A DNA stretch of 64,000 bases, from the NCBI RefSeq assembly GCF_001813295.1, contig NZ_KV812011.1, positions 1-64,000 on the forward strand, read 5' to 3'. This document shows positions 18,758 through 27,682 of the stretch, piece after piece. The stretch's first letter is position 1. Each line of letters opens with the position of its first letter. The position numbers were made by a program, and so were the translations under genes. The stretch is from Streptococcus sp. HMSC072G04. Its GTDB lineage: Bacteria; Bacillota; Bacilli; Lactobacillales; Streptococcaceae. The notes under the pieces were generated by a model. The model was not told the origin of the DNA. It saw only the letters and a program-made list of their open reading frames with translations, and made no database searches.

Positions 18758-19570
18758 TTATAAGAATAATTGAATGAGTTGACGCGCGACACCGTCTTCG
18801 TTATTGGTGAAATCTGTGACGGAGTCTGCATAAGGGAGAAGGACGGAGCTAGCATTTTTCATGGCGTATCCATGACCGGCTAGAGCAAGCATGTCGGTAT
18901 CGTTGTGCTCGTCTCCAAAGGCAATCAAATCCTTCTGGTCCATATTGAGTTTATCTAGAAGGTAGGATAGAGCAGAAGCTTTGGTCACATTTTTTGGATT
19001 GCATTCCAGAATATTTAAGGGACCACCCCAAGTATTGATAGACAGATTGTAGTCATAATGCCGATTCATTTCATCTGCCAGAGCATATTTGTCTTCCGCT
19101 TTCGTTTGAAAGAGGATACAGTTTGGGTCGCTCGTTACCCGTTCGGGGTTGAATTGATTTTCTGGTTGGAAAGATTCAATACCGAATAATTTAGGGTCTG
19201 CAACGTGCTCATTTGGATCGGTAATAAAGAATTTATTGCGGTATTCGCCAGCGATAAAGTCCGCTTGGATGGTGTCTCGGTTAGCGACCATATCTAGCAG
19301 GTATTTTTTATCTAAAGTCAAGCATTGTTCATCCGCCCATTTTTTCTCAGGTAGATGCGTAAGGGAGCCGTTAAAATTGATCATCGGAGTATCTAGCTCT
19401 AGTTGTTTGTAGTAGGTATGTGCCATACGGTAGGGGCGGCCTGTTGTAATAATAACTTTATGGCCAAGAGCACTAATTTTTTTAATCGTCTCAATGGTAA
19501 AGTCGTTCAATTTGCTTTCGGAATTTAAGAGGGTGCCGTCTAAATCTAGAGCGATCATCTTTTTATGCAT
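18758..19570 (-). CDS. Cof-type HAD-superfamily phosphatase
   Basis: A 270-residue HAD hydrolase of subclass IIB, likely acting on sugar phosphates or related metabolites; the substrate cannot be read from the sequence. Motif I is DLDGTLL (residues 9-15, nucleophile D9), motif II ITTGRPY, and motif IV GDEHNDTDML near residue 217. A large cap domain lies in the middle. Transcribed alone from a TG-extended TATAAT (minus strand, 19601-19606) with AAAGGAA as ribosome site. Confidence 0.9.
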   Translation of the reverse strand: MHKKMIALDLDGTLLNSESKLNDFTIETIKKISALGHKVIITTGRPYRMAHTYYKQLELDTPMINFNGSLTHLPEKKWADEQCLTLDKKYLLDMVANRDTIQADFIAGEYRNKFFITDPNEHVADPKLFGIESFQPENQFNPERVTSDPNCILFQTKAEDKYALADEMNRHYDYNLSINTWGGPLNILECNPKNVTKASALSYLLDKLNMDQKDLIAFGDEHNDTDMLALAGHGYAMKNASSVLLPYADSVTDFTNNEDGVARQLIQLFL

Positions 19571-19656
19571 AATTCGGTTCCTTTCGAGAAGAATGAGACC
19601 ATTATATCAGAAAAATCGGAAAAGCGCTCAAAAATCGAGAAGAGAAGCGGGATTTC

Positions 19657-19685
19657 TTGAAAGGCGAAAGATCTTTTGATAGAAT
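19657..19685 (+). promoter_or_regulatory. Promoter of the purine permease gene
   Basis: TTGAAA (19657-19662), a 17-nt spacer and TAGAAT (19680-19685). Confidence 0.7.
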
Positions 19686-19745
19686 AGATATAACGTTCGC
19701 AAATTGATTGGGAGCGAGAATGATGAAAAAGGAGTTTATTCTGAA

Positions 19746-21167
19746 ATGGATAAGTTTTTTAAACTTTCAGAACATGGAACCACTGTTCGGACAGAGGTTC
19801 TTGCTGGTTTGACAACCTTTTTTGCGATGAGTTATATCCTCTTCGTAAACCCTCAAATGTTGTCACAAACAGGGATGCCAGCTCAAGGGGTCTTCCTTGC
19901 AACGATTATTGGATCGGTTGTCGGAACCTTGATGATGGCTTTTTATGCCAATTTGCCTTATGCACAAGCACCTGGGATGGGCTTGAATGCCTTCTTTACC
20001 TTTACAGTTGTATTTGGTATGGGCTACTCATGGCAGGAAGCTTTGGGAATGGTCTTCATTTGTGGTGTGATTTCATTAATTATCACACTAACAAAAGTAC
20101 GGAAAATGATCATCGAATCAATTCCGACAGCTCTTCGGTCTGCTATTTCAGCGGGGATCGGGATTTTCTTGGCCTATGTTGGGATTAAGAATGCAGGATT
20201 TTTGAAATTCACGATTGACCCTCATACCTATACAGTGGTCGGGGAAGGAGCAGATAAGGCGAATGCAACGATCTCAGCCAATGCATCTGCTGTTCCTGGA
20301 TTGGTTGATTTTAACAATCCGGCGGTCCTCTTGGCTCTTGTTGGTCTTGCGATTACTATTTTCTTTGTTGTCAAAGGGATTAAGGGAGGGATTATCCTTT
20401 CTATCTTAGCAACGACTGTGCTTGGAATTCTCATCCATGTGGTTGATATCACTAAAATTGACTTTGCAAGTAACCATCTAGGAGCTGCCTTTAATGATTT
20501 AGGCACGATCTTTGGTCAAGCTTTGGGATCAAAAGGATTGGGTTCTTTGATTTCCAATACGTCTCGTTTGCCTGAGACCTTAATGGCAATTTTAGCCTTC
20601 TCCTTGACTGATATTTTTGATACAATTGGAACTTTAATCGGTACGGGTGAAAAAGTTGGGATTGTTGCGACAAATGGGGAAAACCATCAATCAGCGAAAT
20701 TAGATAAGGCCCTCTATTCAGACCTTGTAGCGACTTCAGTCGGAGCCATTGCAGGAACTTCAAACGTAACGACTTATGTTGAATCTGCAGCTGGTATTGG
20801 AGCTGGTGGACGCACTGGTTTGACAGCCTTGGTTGTGGCAATCTGTTTTGCTATTTCAAGTCTCTTTAGTCCTTTGTTGGCGATTGTACCGACCGCTGCT
20901 ACAGCACCAATTTTGATTGTTGTTGGGATCATGATGTTGAGTGGCTTGAAAAATATCCATTGGGAAGATATGTCAGAAGCAGTTCCTGCTTTCTTCACCT
21001 CTATCTTTATGGGCTTCAGCTACTCGATTACACAAGGGATCGCTGCTGGATTTATCACCTATAGCTTGGTGAAAGTGGTTAAAGGACAAGCCAAAGAAGT
21101 GCACAGCATGATTTGGATCCTAGATGTTCTCTTTATTTTAAACTACGTTAGCATGGCCTTGAATTAA
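19746..21167 (+). CDS. NCS2-family nucleobase permease (adenine/guanine/hypoxanthine type)
   Basis: Proton-coupled uptake of purine bases. The 473-residue protein has about 13 membrane segments; the N-terminal VLAGLTTFFAMSYILFVNPQML, the AQAPGMGLNAFFTFTVV helix, the FDTIGTLIGTG stretch and GTSNVTTYVESAAGIGAGGRTG are signatures of the AzgA/PbuG subfamily rather than uracil or xanthine carriers. The ATG at 19746 was preferred to an upstream TTG because AAGGAG lies 11 nt before it and the family starts close to MDKFFKLSEHGT. Monocistronic. Confidence 0.9.
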   Translation: MDKFFKLSEHGTTVRTEVLAGLTTFFAMSYILFVNPQMLSQTGMPAQGVFLATIIGSVVGTLMMAFYANLPYAQAPGMGLNAFFTFTVVFGMGYSWQEALGMVFICGVISLIITLTKVRKMIIESIPTALRSAISAGIGIFLAYVGIKNAGFLKFTIDPHTYTVVGEGADKANATISANASAVPGLVDFNNPAVLLALVGLAITIFFVVKGIKGGIILSILATTVLGILIHVVDITKIDFASNHLGAAFNDLGTIFGQALGSKGLGSLISNTSRLPETLMAILAFSLTDIFDTIGTLIGTGEKVGIVATNGENHQSAKLDKALYSDLVATSVGAIAGTSNVTTYVESAAGIGAGGRTGLTALVVAICFAISSLFSPLLAIVPTAATAPILIVVGIMMLSGLKNIHWEDMSEAVPAFFTSIFMGFSYSITQGIAAGFITYSLVKVVKGQAKEVHSMIWILDVLFILNYVSMALN

Positions 21168-21183
21168 GCATCAGGAAAGTGTC

Positions 21184-21218
21184 AAAAAGGAATGGGAGTT
21201 GTCTCCCATTCCTTTTTT
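21184..21218 (+). terminator. Terminator of the purine permease gene
   Basis: AAAAAGGAATGGGA / TCCCATTCCTTTTTT, a 14-bp stem with a 6-nt loop. Confidence 0.95.
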
Positions 21219-21328
21219 GGATGGATCGAGGGAATTAATGGGAGAGTTTCCTGTATTTCCTGATTTTTTCTCAAAAAAAAACCGGAGTCGAACAATTTGT
21301 AAAAGAAAGAGCAGATTTTTAAAAAGTT

Positions 21329-21337
21329 TGGTATAAT
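21329..21337 (+). promoter_or_regulatory. Extended -10 of the tsaE operon
   Basis: TGG-TATAAT ends only 6 nt before the tsaE ATG. Transcription would begin at or next to the start codon, and no ribosome site is present. Confidence 0.6.
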
Positions 21338-21343
21338 AGAGAA

Positions 21344-21799
21344 ATGATTAGGCACAATGAAACGGAGCTGATTGCTCTAGGAAAACAGCTAGGAAAACTC
21401 TTAGAAAAGCAAGACGTGATTATCTTATCAGGTGATCTAGGAGCAGGGAAAACGACCTTTACCAAGGGAATTGCAAAGGGGTTAGGGATTGATCAGATGA
21501 TTAAAAGCCCGACCTATACCATTGTTCGTGAATACGAAGGTCGCTTGCCTTTATACCATTTGGATGTTTACCGGATTGGGAATGATCCAGATTCTATTGA
21601 TTTAGATGATTTTCTATTTGGAGATGGTGCTACCATTATTGAATGGGGAGAGCTGATTGAGCCGAGTCTCTCAGATGCTTATCTAAAAATTTTTATCCGA
21701 AAATTAGAAGATGGGCGAGAGTTAGCTTTTGAAGCTCATGGAGCGCGTGCAGAAGCTTTACTAGCATCCTTTGAGCAGGTGGAAAAAACCGATGACTAA
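21344..21799 (+). CDS. tsaE: tRNA threonylcarbamoyladenosine ATPase TsaE
   Basis: ATPase partner of TsaB/TsaD in making t6A37 on ANN-decoding tRNAs. The 151-residue P-loop protein has Walker A GDLGAGKTT (residues 30-38), SPTYTIVREY and HLDVYRI, all typical of the family. No Shine-Dalgarno sequence is seen; the ATG directly follows the -10 box, suggesting a leaderless transcript. The last 8 nt overlap the acetyltransferase gene, which with the LCP gene forms a conserved streptococcal trio. Confidence 0.95.
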   Translation: MIRHNETELIALGKQLGKLLEKQDVIILSGDLGAGKTTFTKGIAKGLGIDQMIKSPTYTIVREYEGRLPLYHLDVYRIGNDPDSIDLDDFLFGDGATIIEWGELIEPSLSDAYLKIFIRKLEDGRELAFEAHGARAEALLASFEQVEKTDD

Positions 21800-22322
21800 G
21801 GAAAAGGAAGTGACAGTAGAAATTCGGCAAGCTGACAGTGCAGACGCGGCTCTTGTCGTTGATTTCTTAAATCAAGTTGGGAAAGAGTCAGATTACATGA
21901 CGCTAGATGAAGCTGGGATTGGCATGTCACCAGCAGACATGGAGCAATTTCTGATGGTGCAAGAGATGGCGGAAAACCGGATTTGCCTCTTGCTATTTCT
22001 AGATCAGGAACTGGCAGCTTTGTTAAATATCACTGCAGCTTCTCAACGGTCCATTCGGCATATTGGTGGTGTCTTTATTGTGGTTCAAAAAGCTTATTGG
22101 AATCAAGGGCTTGGACAGGTCTTGTTGGAAGAAGGAATTGAGTGGGCGCACTCGACCGGTGTTCTTCGCAAACTAGTCTTGAATGTCCAAGTACGCAATG
22201 AACGGGCGGTTCACCTGTATAAAAAATTAGGTTTTGAGATCGAAGGTTGTCAAGCTCGTGGAGCTTGTTCAGCTGAAGGAGAATTCTTAGATGTTTACCT
22301 TATGGGGAAACTGATAGATTAG
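21792..22322 (+). CDS. GNAT-family N-acetyltransferase
   Basis: A 176-residue GCN5-related acetyltransferase; the acceptor is unknown. The fold is visible as IRQADSADA at the first strand, then GGVFIVVQKAYWNQGLGQVLLEEGIEWA (acetyl-CoA-binding motif A, residues about 94-120) and VQVRNERAVHLYKKLGF (motif B). The ATG at 21792 overlaps tsaE by 8 nt, so it is translationally coupled. Not convincingly RimI. Confidence 0.88.
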   Translation: MTKEKEVTVEIRQADSADAALVVDFLNQVGKESDYMTLDEAGIGMSPADMEQFLMVQEMAENRICLLLFLDQELAALLNITAASQRSIRHIGGVFIVVQKAYWNQGLGQVLLEEGIEWAHSTGVLRKLVLNVQVRNERAVHLYKKLGFEIEGCQARGACSAEGEFLDVYLMGKLID

Positions 22323-22335
22323 AGAGAGAGTCTAC

Positions 22336-23529
22336 ATGGTAAAAAAAATTATTTTGATGTTTTTGAGCTTATTGACGGTAACAGTGATTGGGATCGGGGC
22401 CTATGGCCTCACTATCCTCAATCAAACAACAGGGACCCTCAGTAAGACTTATAAGGGTTTTGGAAATGAGACCAATGTCATTGCAGAAAACAAGCCAATG
22501 ACCATCCTTTTGATGGGGGTTGATACAGGTAGTGGTTCTCGGGAAGATCCTTGGGCCGGAAATAGTGATACCATGATTTTGGTGACTGTTAATCCTCAAA
22601 CAAAAGAAACAACCATGACGAGCTTGGAAAGAGATATCCTAACCAATATTACTTCAGATGGCGAAACGGTCCAAGCAAAATTGAATTCGGCTTATGCTCA
22701 AGGTGGTGCCAAGTTAGCCATTAAGACCATTCAAAATCTTTTGAATATCCATATTGACCGCTATGTCATGATCAATATGAAGGGATTGGTTCAATTAGTG
22801 GATAAGGTTGGTGGCATCACGGTTAACAATCCATTTGACTTCGATATCTCGATCGAGGAAAATGAGCCAGAATATACGGCTAAGATTGCACCGGGTCGTC
22901 AGGAGATTAATGGGGACCAAGCTCTCGTATATTCACGGATGCGCTACCAAGACCCAGAAGGAGACTACGGACGTCAAAAACGCCAACGTGAAGTGATCAA
23001 AAAGATTGTTGAGAAAGTTTTAAGCCTCAATAGTTTGAGTCACTACAAAGGAATCATTGAGTCTGTTAGTGATAATATGCAAACCAACATTTCACTTGAT
23101 AGCAACAGTCTTCTTCAATTGTTAGGATATAAAGATGCCCTTTCAACGATTCATCAGTACCAGCTGAAAGGAGAAGATGCCACCTTAGCAGATGGCGGAA
23201 GTTATCAGATTGTTACTTCAAAACATCTCTTGAAAATTCAAAATATCATCCGCAAAGCTTTGGGTCTGAAAGAAATTAAAACATTGAAAACCAATGCTTA
23301 CCTATTAGATGGAGATGAAGAGTTGAAGAATACTTCTTCTCAAAATGATACGCCAGCGGCCTCATCTGAGGAAGCACCTGTTTACCAAGAGTTTAACCAA
23401 CTACCAGTTGTACCATCGACCCAGGATACGGGAGTGGTGACGCCTCAAAGTTCTGTTGCACCAGTGACACCAGTTGCTCCTGCAGCTACAGAGTCGAGCA
23501 GTGTGACACCTACAGTACCTTCAGAATAA
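22336..23529 (+). CDS. LytR-CpsA-Psr (LCP) family cell-wall glycopolymer ligase
   Basis: Attaches teichoic-acid or polysaccharide chains from lipid carriers to peptidoglycan outside the cell. The 397-residue protein has an N-terminal membrane anchor (residues 4-27) and the LCP domain from about 55 to 210, with MGVDTGSGSREDPWAGNSDTMIL, SLERDILTNI and YSRMRYQDPEGDYGRQKRQREV. A Ser/Thr/Pro-rich extracellular tail covers about residues 335-397. It is the third gene of the tsaE operon and ends at a strong terminator. Confidence 0.92.
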   Translation: MVKKIILMFLSLLTVTVIGIGAYGLTILNQTTGTLSKTYKGFGNETNVIAENKPMTILLMGVDTGSGSREDPWAGNSDTMILVTVNPQTKETTMTSLERDILTNITSDGETVQAKLNSAYAQGGAKLAIKTIQNLLNIHIDRYVMINMKGLVQLVDKVGGITVNNPFDFDISIEENEPEYTAKIAPGRQEINGDQALVYSRMRYQDPEGDYGRQKRQREVIKKIVEKVLSLNSLSHYKGIIESVSDNMQTNISLDSNSLLQLLGYKDALSTIHQYQLKGEDATLADGGSYQIVTSKHLLKIQNIIRKALGLKEIKTLKTNAYLLDGDEELKNTSSQNDTPAASSEEAPVYQEFNQLPVVPSTQDTGVVTPQSSVAPVTPVAPAATESSSVTPTVPSE

Positions 23530-23530
23530 G

Positions 23531-23562
23531 AAAAAAACGATTGAGTTTTCTCAATCGTTTTT
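23531..23562. terminator. Bidirectional terminator shared by the LCP gene and the 96-residue gene
   Basis: AAAAACGATTGAG-TTTT-CTCAATCGTTTTT. The stop codon of the minus-strand gene (23551-23553) lies inside the stem. Confidence 0.92.
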
Positions 23563-23841
23563 ACTTGGTTGCCAGATGTCTTGAATTTCTTTTAGAGAGG
23601 CTGTTGCTTGTTGACTAAATAGTTTGGTCTTGTATTGGAAATCCGTTACCAATTCTTGAAGATTGGTCTTTTGGTCTTGGATAATATCCAGATTGCGTTG
23701 GATTTTTGCTAGGTTATCTTGAATTCCCTTGATCAATTGGCTGGATTCAGTCACCTCTGTTTTGATTTCTTTGCGGTTTTTTACTAGGTGGTAGCTAATG
23801 CTAGCTCCTGTTGCAAACCAAAAGAGATTTTTGAGTTTCAT
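23551..23841 (-). CDS. Small membrane-anchored coiled-coil protein
   Basis: I do not recognise a named function. The 96-residue protein begins with a short hydrophobic segment (LKNLFWFATGASISYHLV, residues 2-19) followed by a charged heptad-rich helix up to about residue 90, resembling YtxH/DUF948-like single-pass proteins. It has a GGAGG ribosome site and lies 12 nt downstream of hit on the same strand, so the two are probably co-transcribed. Its stop codon is embedded in the terminator stem. Confidence 0.8.
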   Translation of the reverse strand: MKLKNLFWFATGASISYHLVKNRKEIKTEVTESSQLIKGIQDNLAKIQRNLDIIQDQKTNLQELVTDFQYKTKLFSQQATASLKEIQDIWQPSKND

Positions 23842-23853
23842 ATGGCCTCCTTT

Positions 23854-24267
23854 TTAACTGTTTTTGATGGTTTCTGCGAGAACTGCTAGTTGTTCAAAAT
23901 TAGGCTCGTGTTCAGTAAAAGAAATGGCAAGCTCATCTTGATCGGAATAGCGAGGGATAATGTGGACATGTGTGTGAAAAACAGTTTGTCCAGAAACTTT
24001 TTCCATGTTGCTGATGATATTCATTCCCTTGGCTTGGGTAGCAGCTTCTACTTTTTTAGCAACTTTAGAAACACGTGCAAATAGTTGAGCTGTGGCGGTT
24101 TCGTCCATCTCTAAGAGGTTGCGAGCGTGTTTTTTTGGAACTACTAACGTATGACCTGGTGTAACCTGAGAGATGTCCAAAAATGCGAGGACTTCCTCGT
24201 CCTCATAGACTTTGGAGGAAGGGATGTCGCCAGCTATAATCTTACAAAAAATACAATCGTCAACCAT
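23854..24267 (-). CDS. hit: HIT-family protein
   Basis: Histidine-triad nucleotide hydrolase or transferase acting on AMP-linked substrates. The 137-residue protein starts VDDCIFCKIIAG and carries the triad H98, H100, H102 in HTHVHIIPR. It is divergent from ecsAB, the arrangement found across low-GC Gram-positives, and shares a 67-nt promoter region with it. Confidence 0.93.
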   Translation of the reverse strand: MVDDCIFCKIIAGDIPSSKVYEDEEVLAFLDISQVTPGHTLVVPKKHARNLLEMDETATAQLFARVSKVAKKVEAATQAKGMNIISNMEKVSGQTVFHTHVHIIPRYSDQDELAISFTEHEPNFEQLAVLAETIKNS

Positions 24268-24334
24268 AAATACACCTCATTTAGACTAAATTTTGTTATA
24301 ATATAAGAACATTATACCAGAAATCGGAGAAAAT

Positions 24335-25066
24335 ATGTTAGAAATCAACAAGTTGACAGGGGGCTATGTCAACATCCCTGTCCTGAAAGAGGTGAGTTTT
24401 TCAGTTCCGGATGGCCAACTGATTGGTTTGATTGGACTAAATGGAGCTGGGAAGTCAACCACGATTAATGAAATTATTGGTCTCCTGCATCCTTATGCTG
24501 GGGAAGTACGGATTGACGGCTTGAGTCTGCCAGAAGCTCCAACAGACTATCGTAAAAAGATCGGCTATATTCCAGAAACTCCTAGTCTATATGAAGAATT
24601 AACCTTGAGAGAGCATATCGAGACCGTTGCTATGGCCTATGATTTAGACATGGATCAGGTCATGGTGCGCGTCCAGCCTTTGTTGGAACGATTCCGTTTG
24701 GCTGAAAAATTAGATTGGTTCCCGACCCAGTTTTCAAAAGGGATGAAGCAAAAGGTCATGATTATTTGCGCCTATGCAGTGGATCCAAGTCTTTATATTG
24801 TCGATGAACCCTTTTTGGGATTGGATCCTGTTGCGATTGCAGATTTGATTCAGTTATTGGCCGATGAGAAAGCAAAAGGAAAATCGATTTTGATGAGTAC
24901 CCACGTTCTGGATTCGGCTGAAAAGATGTGTGATGGTTTTGTGATCCTCCATAAGGGTCAGATCCGAGCAAAAGGGACCTTGGACGAGCTGCGTTCAACT
25001 TTTGGGGATGAGAAAGCAAGTCTAAATGATATCTACATGACCTTGACAGAAGAGGAAACAGCATGA
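24335..25066 (+). CDS. ecsA: EcsA-type ABC transporter ATP-binding protein
   Basis: ATPase of the Ecs exporter, which in Bacillus affects protein secretion and intramembrane proteolysis; the cargo is not established. The 243-residue protein has Walker A GLNGAGKST (K40), signature FSKGMKQKV and Walker B YIVDEPFLGLD. Its TGA overlaps the ecsB ATG (ATGA), so the subunits are coupled. A TATAAT for ecsA lies within the shared hit/ecsA intergenic region. Confidence 0.92.
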   Translation: MLEINKLTGGYVNIPVLKEVSFSVPDGQLIGLIGLNGAGKSTTINEIIGLLHPYAGEVRIDGLSLPEAPTDYRKKIGYIPETPSLYEELTLREHIETVAMAYDLDMDQVMVRVQPLLERFRLAEKLDWFPTQFSKGMKQKVMIICAYAVDPSLYIVDEPFLGLDPVAIADLIQLLADEKAKGKSILMSTHVLDSAEKMCDGFVILHKGQIRAKGTLDELRSTFGDEKASLNDIYMTLTEEETA

Positions 25067-26118
25067 AAGAGTTGATGAAAAAACGGCAACAAACGTTTCG
25101 AACTCAATGTGTAAAATATAGCCGCTATGTTCTCAATGATCATTTCGTCCTCTTTATGCTGATTTTCATAGGATTTTTGGCGGTTCAATACAGCCAATTC
25201 TTACAAGATCTACCCAAAGATACAAGCTTGATCCGCTGGAGTCTCATGATTGGTTTGCTCCTCTTGGTTCCGATAGGCTCTATTGCGACTTACTTAGAGA
25301 AGCCCGATGCTTTATTCCTTTTAGTAAAGGAAGAGGAAGTGAAACGTTATATCAAAGGGCAGGCCAAGAAGTCTTTTGTGTTTTGGTTTTTGATTCAAAG
25401 TTTTGTCCTTCTATTATTTGTGCCTCTTCTTCTGGCAACGGGGCTGGATAAACTTGCTATTGTAGCTTATATCCTTGTCTTAGGAGTGGCTAAAGGGGCT
25501 GTTTTTAGCTGGAAGGAAGCGCGCTTTTACCAGGATGGAAATTTGAATTGGACCTTGGCCATTGCTCGTGAGAATGCAAGGAAACAATTGATTCTTCGCT
25601 TCTTTGCCTTGTTTACAACGGTGAAAGGTATTACTAACAGTGTCAAAAGAAGAGCTTACTTGGATGGTTTCTTAGGGCTTCTTCCCAAAACACATGGCAA
25701 TACGTGGCTTCACTTATATATGCGCTCCTTCCTACGGAATGGAGATCTTTTCTCTATGACTCTTCGACTCTTGGCTCTTTCCATTCTCGCTATCATCTTT
25801 ATTCCCCACCCCCTCGTAGTGATTGCCCTTGTAGCCTTGCTCAATTACTTGGTTATTTTTCAATTGCTGGGGCTTTACAGTGCTTTTGATTACCAACCCT
25901 TGACTCTCCTTTTCCCGATGAAAAAGGGTAGTAAAAAGGCAGGGTTGAACAAAACGATTCAGCTGGTCATGAGCATGATAACGGTGATAGAAGGGGGGAT
26001 TGGCCTGGTCTTTATTTCAGATAAAGTCCTGTTGTTGGGCTTATTGGCTTATACAGTTGCTTTAACCCTGCTTTATCTTCCATTTAAGATGACGCGCTTG
26101 GTTGACGAAAGTCGTTAA
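25063..26118 (+). CDS. ecsB: EcsB-type ABC transporter permease
   Basis: Membrane partner of EcsA. The 351-residue protein has about six to eight hydrophobic segments (for example residues 27-46, 60-78, 104-127 and four near the C terminus) and the family N terminus KKRQQTFRTQCVKYSRYVLNDHF. The end of the gene contains a promoter for ccrZ. Confidence 0.9.
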   Translation: MKELMKKRQQTFRTQCVKYSRYVLNDHFVLFMLIFIGFLAVQYSQFLQDLPKDTSLIRWSLMIGLLLLVPIGSIATYLEKPDALFLLVKEEEVKRYIKGQAKKSFVFWFLIQSFVLLLFVPLLLATGLDKLAIVAYILVLGVAKGAVFSWKEARFYQDGNLNWTLAIARENARKQLILRFFALFTTVKGITNSVKRRAYLDGFLGLLPKTHGNTWLHLYMRSFLRNGDLFSMTLRLLALSILAIIFIPHPLVVIALVALLNYLVIFQLLGLYSAFDYQPLTLLFPMKKGSKKAGLNKTIQLVMSMITVIEGGIGLVFISDKVLLLGLLAYTVALTLLYLPFKMTRLVDESR

Positions 26119-26130
26119 AATTAGTAAAAT
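26102..26130 (+). promoter_or_regulatory. ccrZ promoter inside the ecsB 3' end
   Basis: TTGACG (26102-26107), exactly 17 nt, TAAAAT (26125-26130). The -35 lies in the last coding codons of ecsB, 29 nt before the ccrZ start. Confidence 0.75.
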
Positions 26131-26158
26131 AGATTGGAAACTTTTTACGGAGGAAAAG

Positions 26159-26953
26159 ATGGACTCGAATGAAAAAGAGCTAAGCCTCACCCCAATTCCT
26201 GGGAAGAGTGGGAAGGCCTACATGGGGACCTACCCAGATGGTGGGCGCGTTTTTGTAAAAATGAATACGACCCCAATCCTTGCGGGTCTAGCAAAAGAAC
26301 AGATTGCTCCTCAATTGTTATGGAGTCGACGCTTGCCAGATGGAAATGTGATGAGTGCCCAAGAATGGTTGAATGGGGAAATTCTCACGCCTAATGGGAT
26401 GTCGAAAAAACAAGTCGTCAATATTTTAACGAGATTACACCGTTCTAGACCTTTGATGACCCAATTGAAAAAACTTGGCTATCCTGTGGAATCTCCATTA
26501 GAATTGCTCAATTCTTGGAGCAATCGGTTGCCAATTGCTTTACGTCAGAACCACTATATCCAATCAGTCGTAAAGAATTTACGTAAGACAGTGCCTGCCT
26601 TTCGGGAGGATTATGCGACGATCGTTCACGGGGATGTTCGTCATAGTAACTGGATTGAGACAGAGAGCGGCTTGATTTATCTAGTCGATTGGGACTCTGT
26701 TCGTTTGACAGACCGGATGTTGGATGTGGCGCATATCTTGAGTCACTATATCCCAGATTCTAATTGGCGCGATTGGTTAGGCTATTATGGCTACAAGTAC
26801 AATCAAAAAGTATTTGATAAACTTTATTGGTTTGGTCAATACTCTTTCTTGTGTCAAATTGCTAAATACTATGAAAATAATGATTTAGAAAATGTCAATC
26901 GCGAGATCTATGCTCTGCGCAATTTCCGGTTGAAATATGGAAAGGAAATATGA
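26159..26953 (+). CDS. ccrZ: Cell-cycle regulator CcrZ (phosphotransferase-fold)
   Basis: In pneumococcus CcrZ localises to the division site with FtsZ and couples division to DnaA-driven replication; a Bacillus relative phosphorylates ribose sugars. The 264-residue protein has the APH/choline-kinase catalytic loop [10 protein letters not shown] near residue 155 and [14 protein letters not shown] as the metal-binding motif. The ATG at 26159 was chosen because ACGGAGGA precedes it and the N terminus then fits CcrZ; a TTG start upstream would lie inside ecsB. It overlaps trmB by 4 nt. Confidence 0.92.
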   Translation: MDSNEKELSLTPIPGKSGKAYMGTYPDGGRVFVKMNTTPILAGLAKEQIAPQLLWSRRLPDGNVMSAQEWLNGEILTPNGMSKKQVVNILTRLHRSRPLMTQLKKLGYPVESPLELLNSWSNRLPIALRQNHYIQSVVKNLRKTVPAFREDYATIVHGDVRHSNWIETESGLIYLVDWDSVRLTDRMLDVAHILSHYIPDSNWRDWLGYYGYKYNQKVFDKLYWFGQYSFLCQIAKYYENNDLENVNREIYALRNFRLKYGKEI

Positions 26954-27585
26954 GAGTTAGAAATCGCAAGGGAGCGACTGAATTATTAGAAGCGAACCCG
27001 CAATATGTGGTCCTAAATCCAGAAGATGCCAAGGGAAAGTGGCATGAGATTTTCGGAAATGACCATCCTATTCATATCGAAGTGGGTAGCGGAAAAGGGG
27101 CTTTTATTACGGGGATGGCCAAGGCCAATCCAGAGATCAACTACATCGGAATTGATATTCAAAAATCGGTCTTGAGTTATGCTTTAGATAAGGTCTTAGA
27201 AGCTGATGTTCCTAACATTAAATTGCTTTGGGTAGACGGAGATAGCTTGACCAACTATTTTGAAGATGGGGAAATTGATCAACTCTATCTGAATTTTTCA
27301 GATCCTTGGCCTAAGAAACGTCATGAGAAGCGTCGCTTGACTTACAAGACTTTCTTGGATACCTTCAAGCAAATTCTTCCAGAACATGGGGAGATTCACT
27401 TTAAAACAGATAATCGAGGTCTGTTTGAATACAGTTTGGTGAGCTTTTCACAGTATGGTATGACTTTGAAGGGAGTCTGGCTAGACCTTCATGCTAGTGA
27501 TTTTGAGGGGAATGTCATGACGGAATATGAGAAGAAGTTCTCCAGTAAAGGCCAGGTCATTTACCGTGTAGAAGCACAGTTTTAG
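26950..27585 (+). CDS. trmB: tRNA (guanine-N7-)-methyltransferase TrmB
   Basis: Makes m7G46 in the variable loop of tRNAs. The 211-residue SAM-dependent enzyme has the SAM loop [15 protein letters not shown] near residue 40, [12 protein letters not shown], and the family signature [16 protein letters not shown] near residue 117. It starts within the ccrZ stop (ATGA). Confidence 0.95.
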   Translation: MRVRNRKGATELLEANPQYVVLNPEDAKGKWHEIFGNDHPIHIEVGSGKGAFITGMAKANPEINYIGIDIQKSVLSYALDKVLEADVPNIKLLWVDGDSLTNYFEDGEIDQLYLNFSDPWPKKRHEKRRLTYKTFLDTFKQILPEHGEIHFKTDNRGLFEYSLVSFSQYGMTLKGVWLDLHASDFEGNVMTEYEKKFSSKGQVIYRVEAQF

Positions 27586-27593
27586 CATATTCC

Positions 27594-27622
27594 TTGCAAT
27601 CATTGGGGAATCGTGTTATAAT
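27594..27622 (+). promoter_or_regulatory. Promoter of the rimP-nusA-infB operon
   Basis: TTGCAA (27594-27599), exactly 17 nt, TATAAT (27617-27622). The leader that follows contains a hairpin AGAGGCG / CGCCTCT just before the rimP ribosome site. Confidence 0.85.
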
Positions 27623-27682
27623 ACCTTAAATGAATAGAAAAGGAGAGGCGGGGAAATATCTTCGCCTCTTATCTATGAGGAG

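Noticed and set aside
19690-19705. A PurR-box-like word (CGAAC on the minus strand) near the purine permease promoter
   Set aside because: Only a single weak match lies downstream of the -10, whereas real PurBoxes are paired upstream of the promoter.
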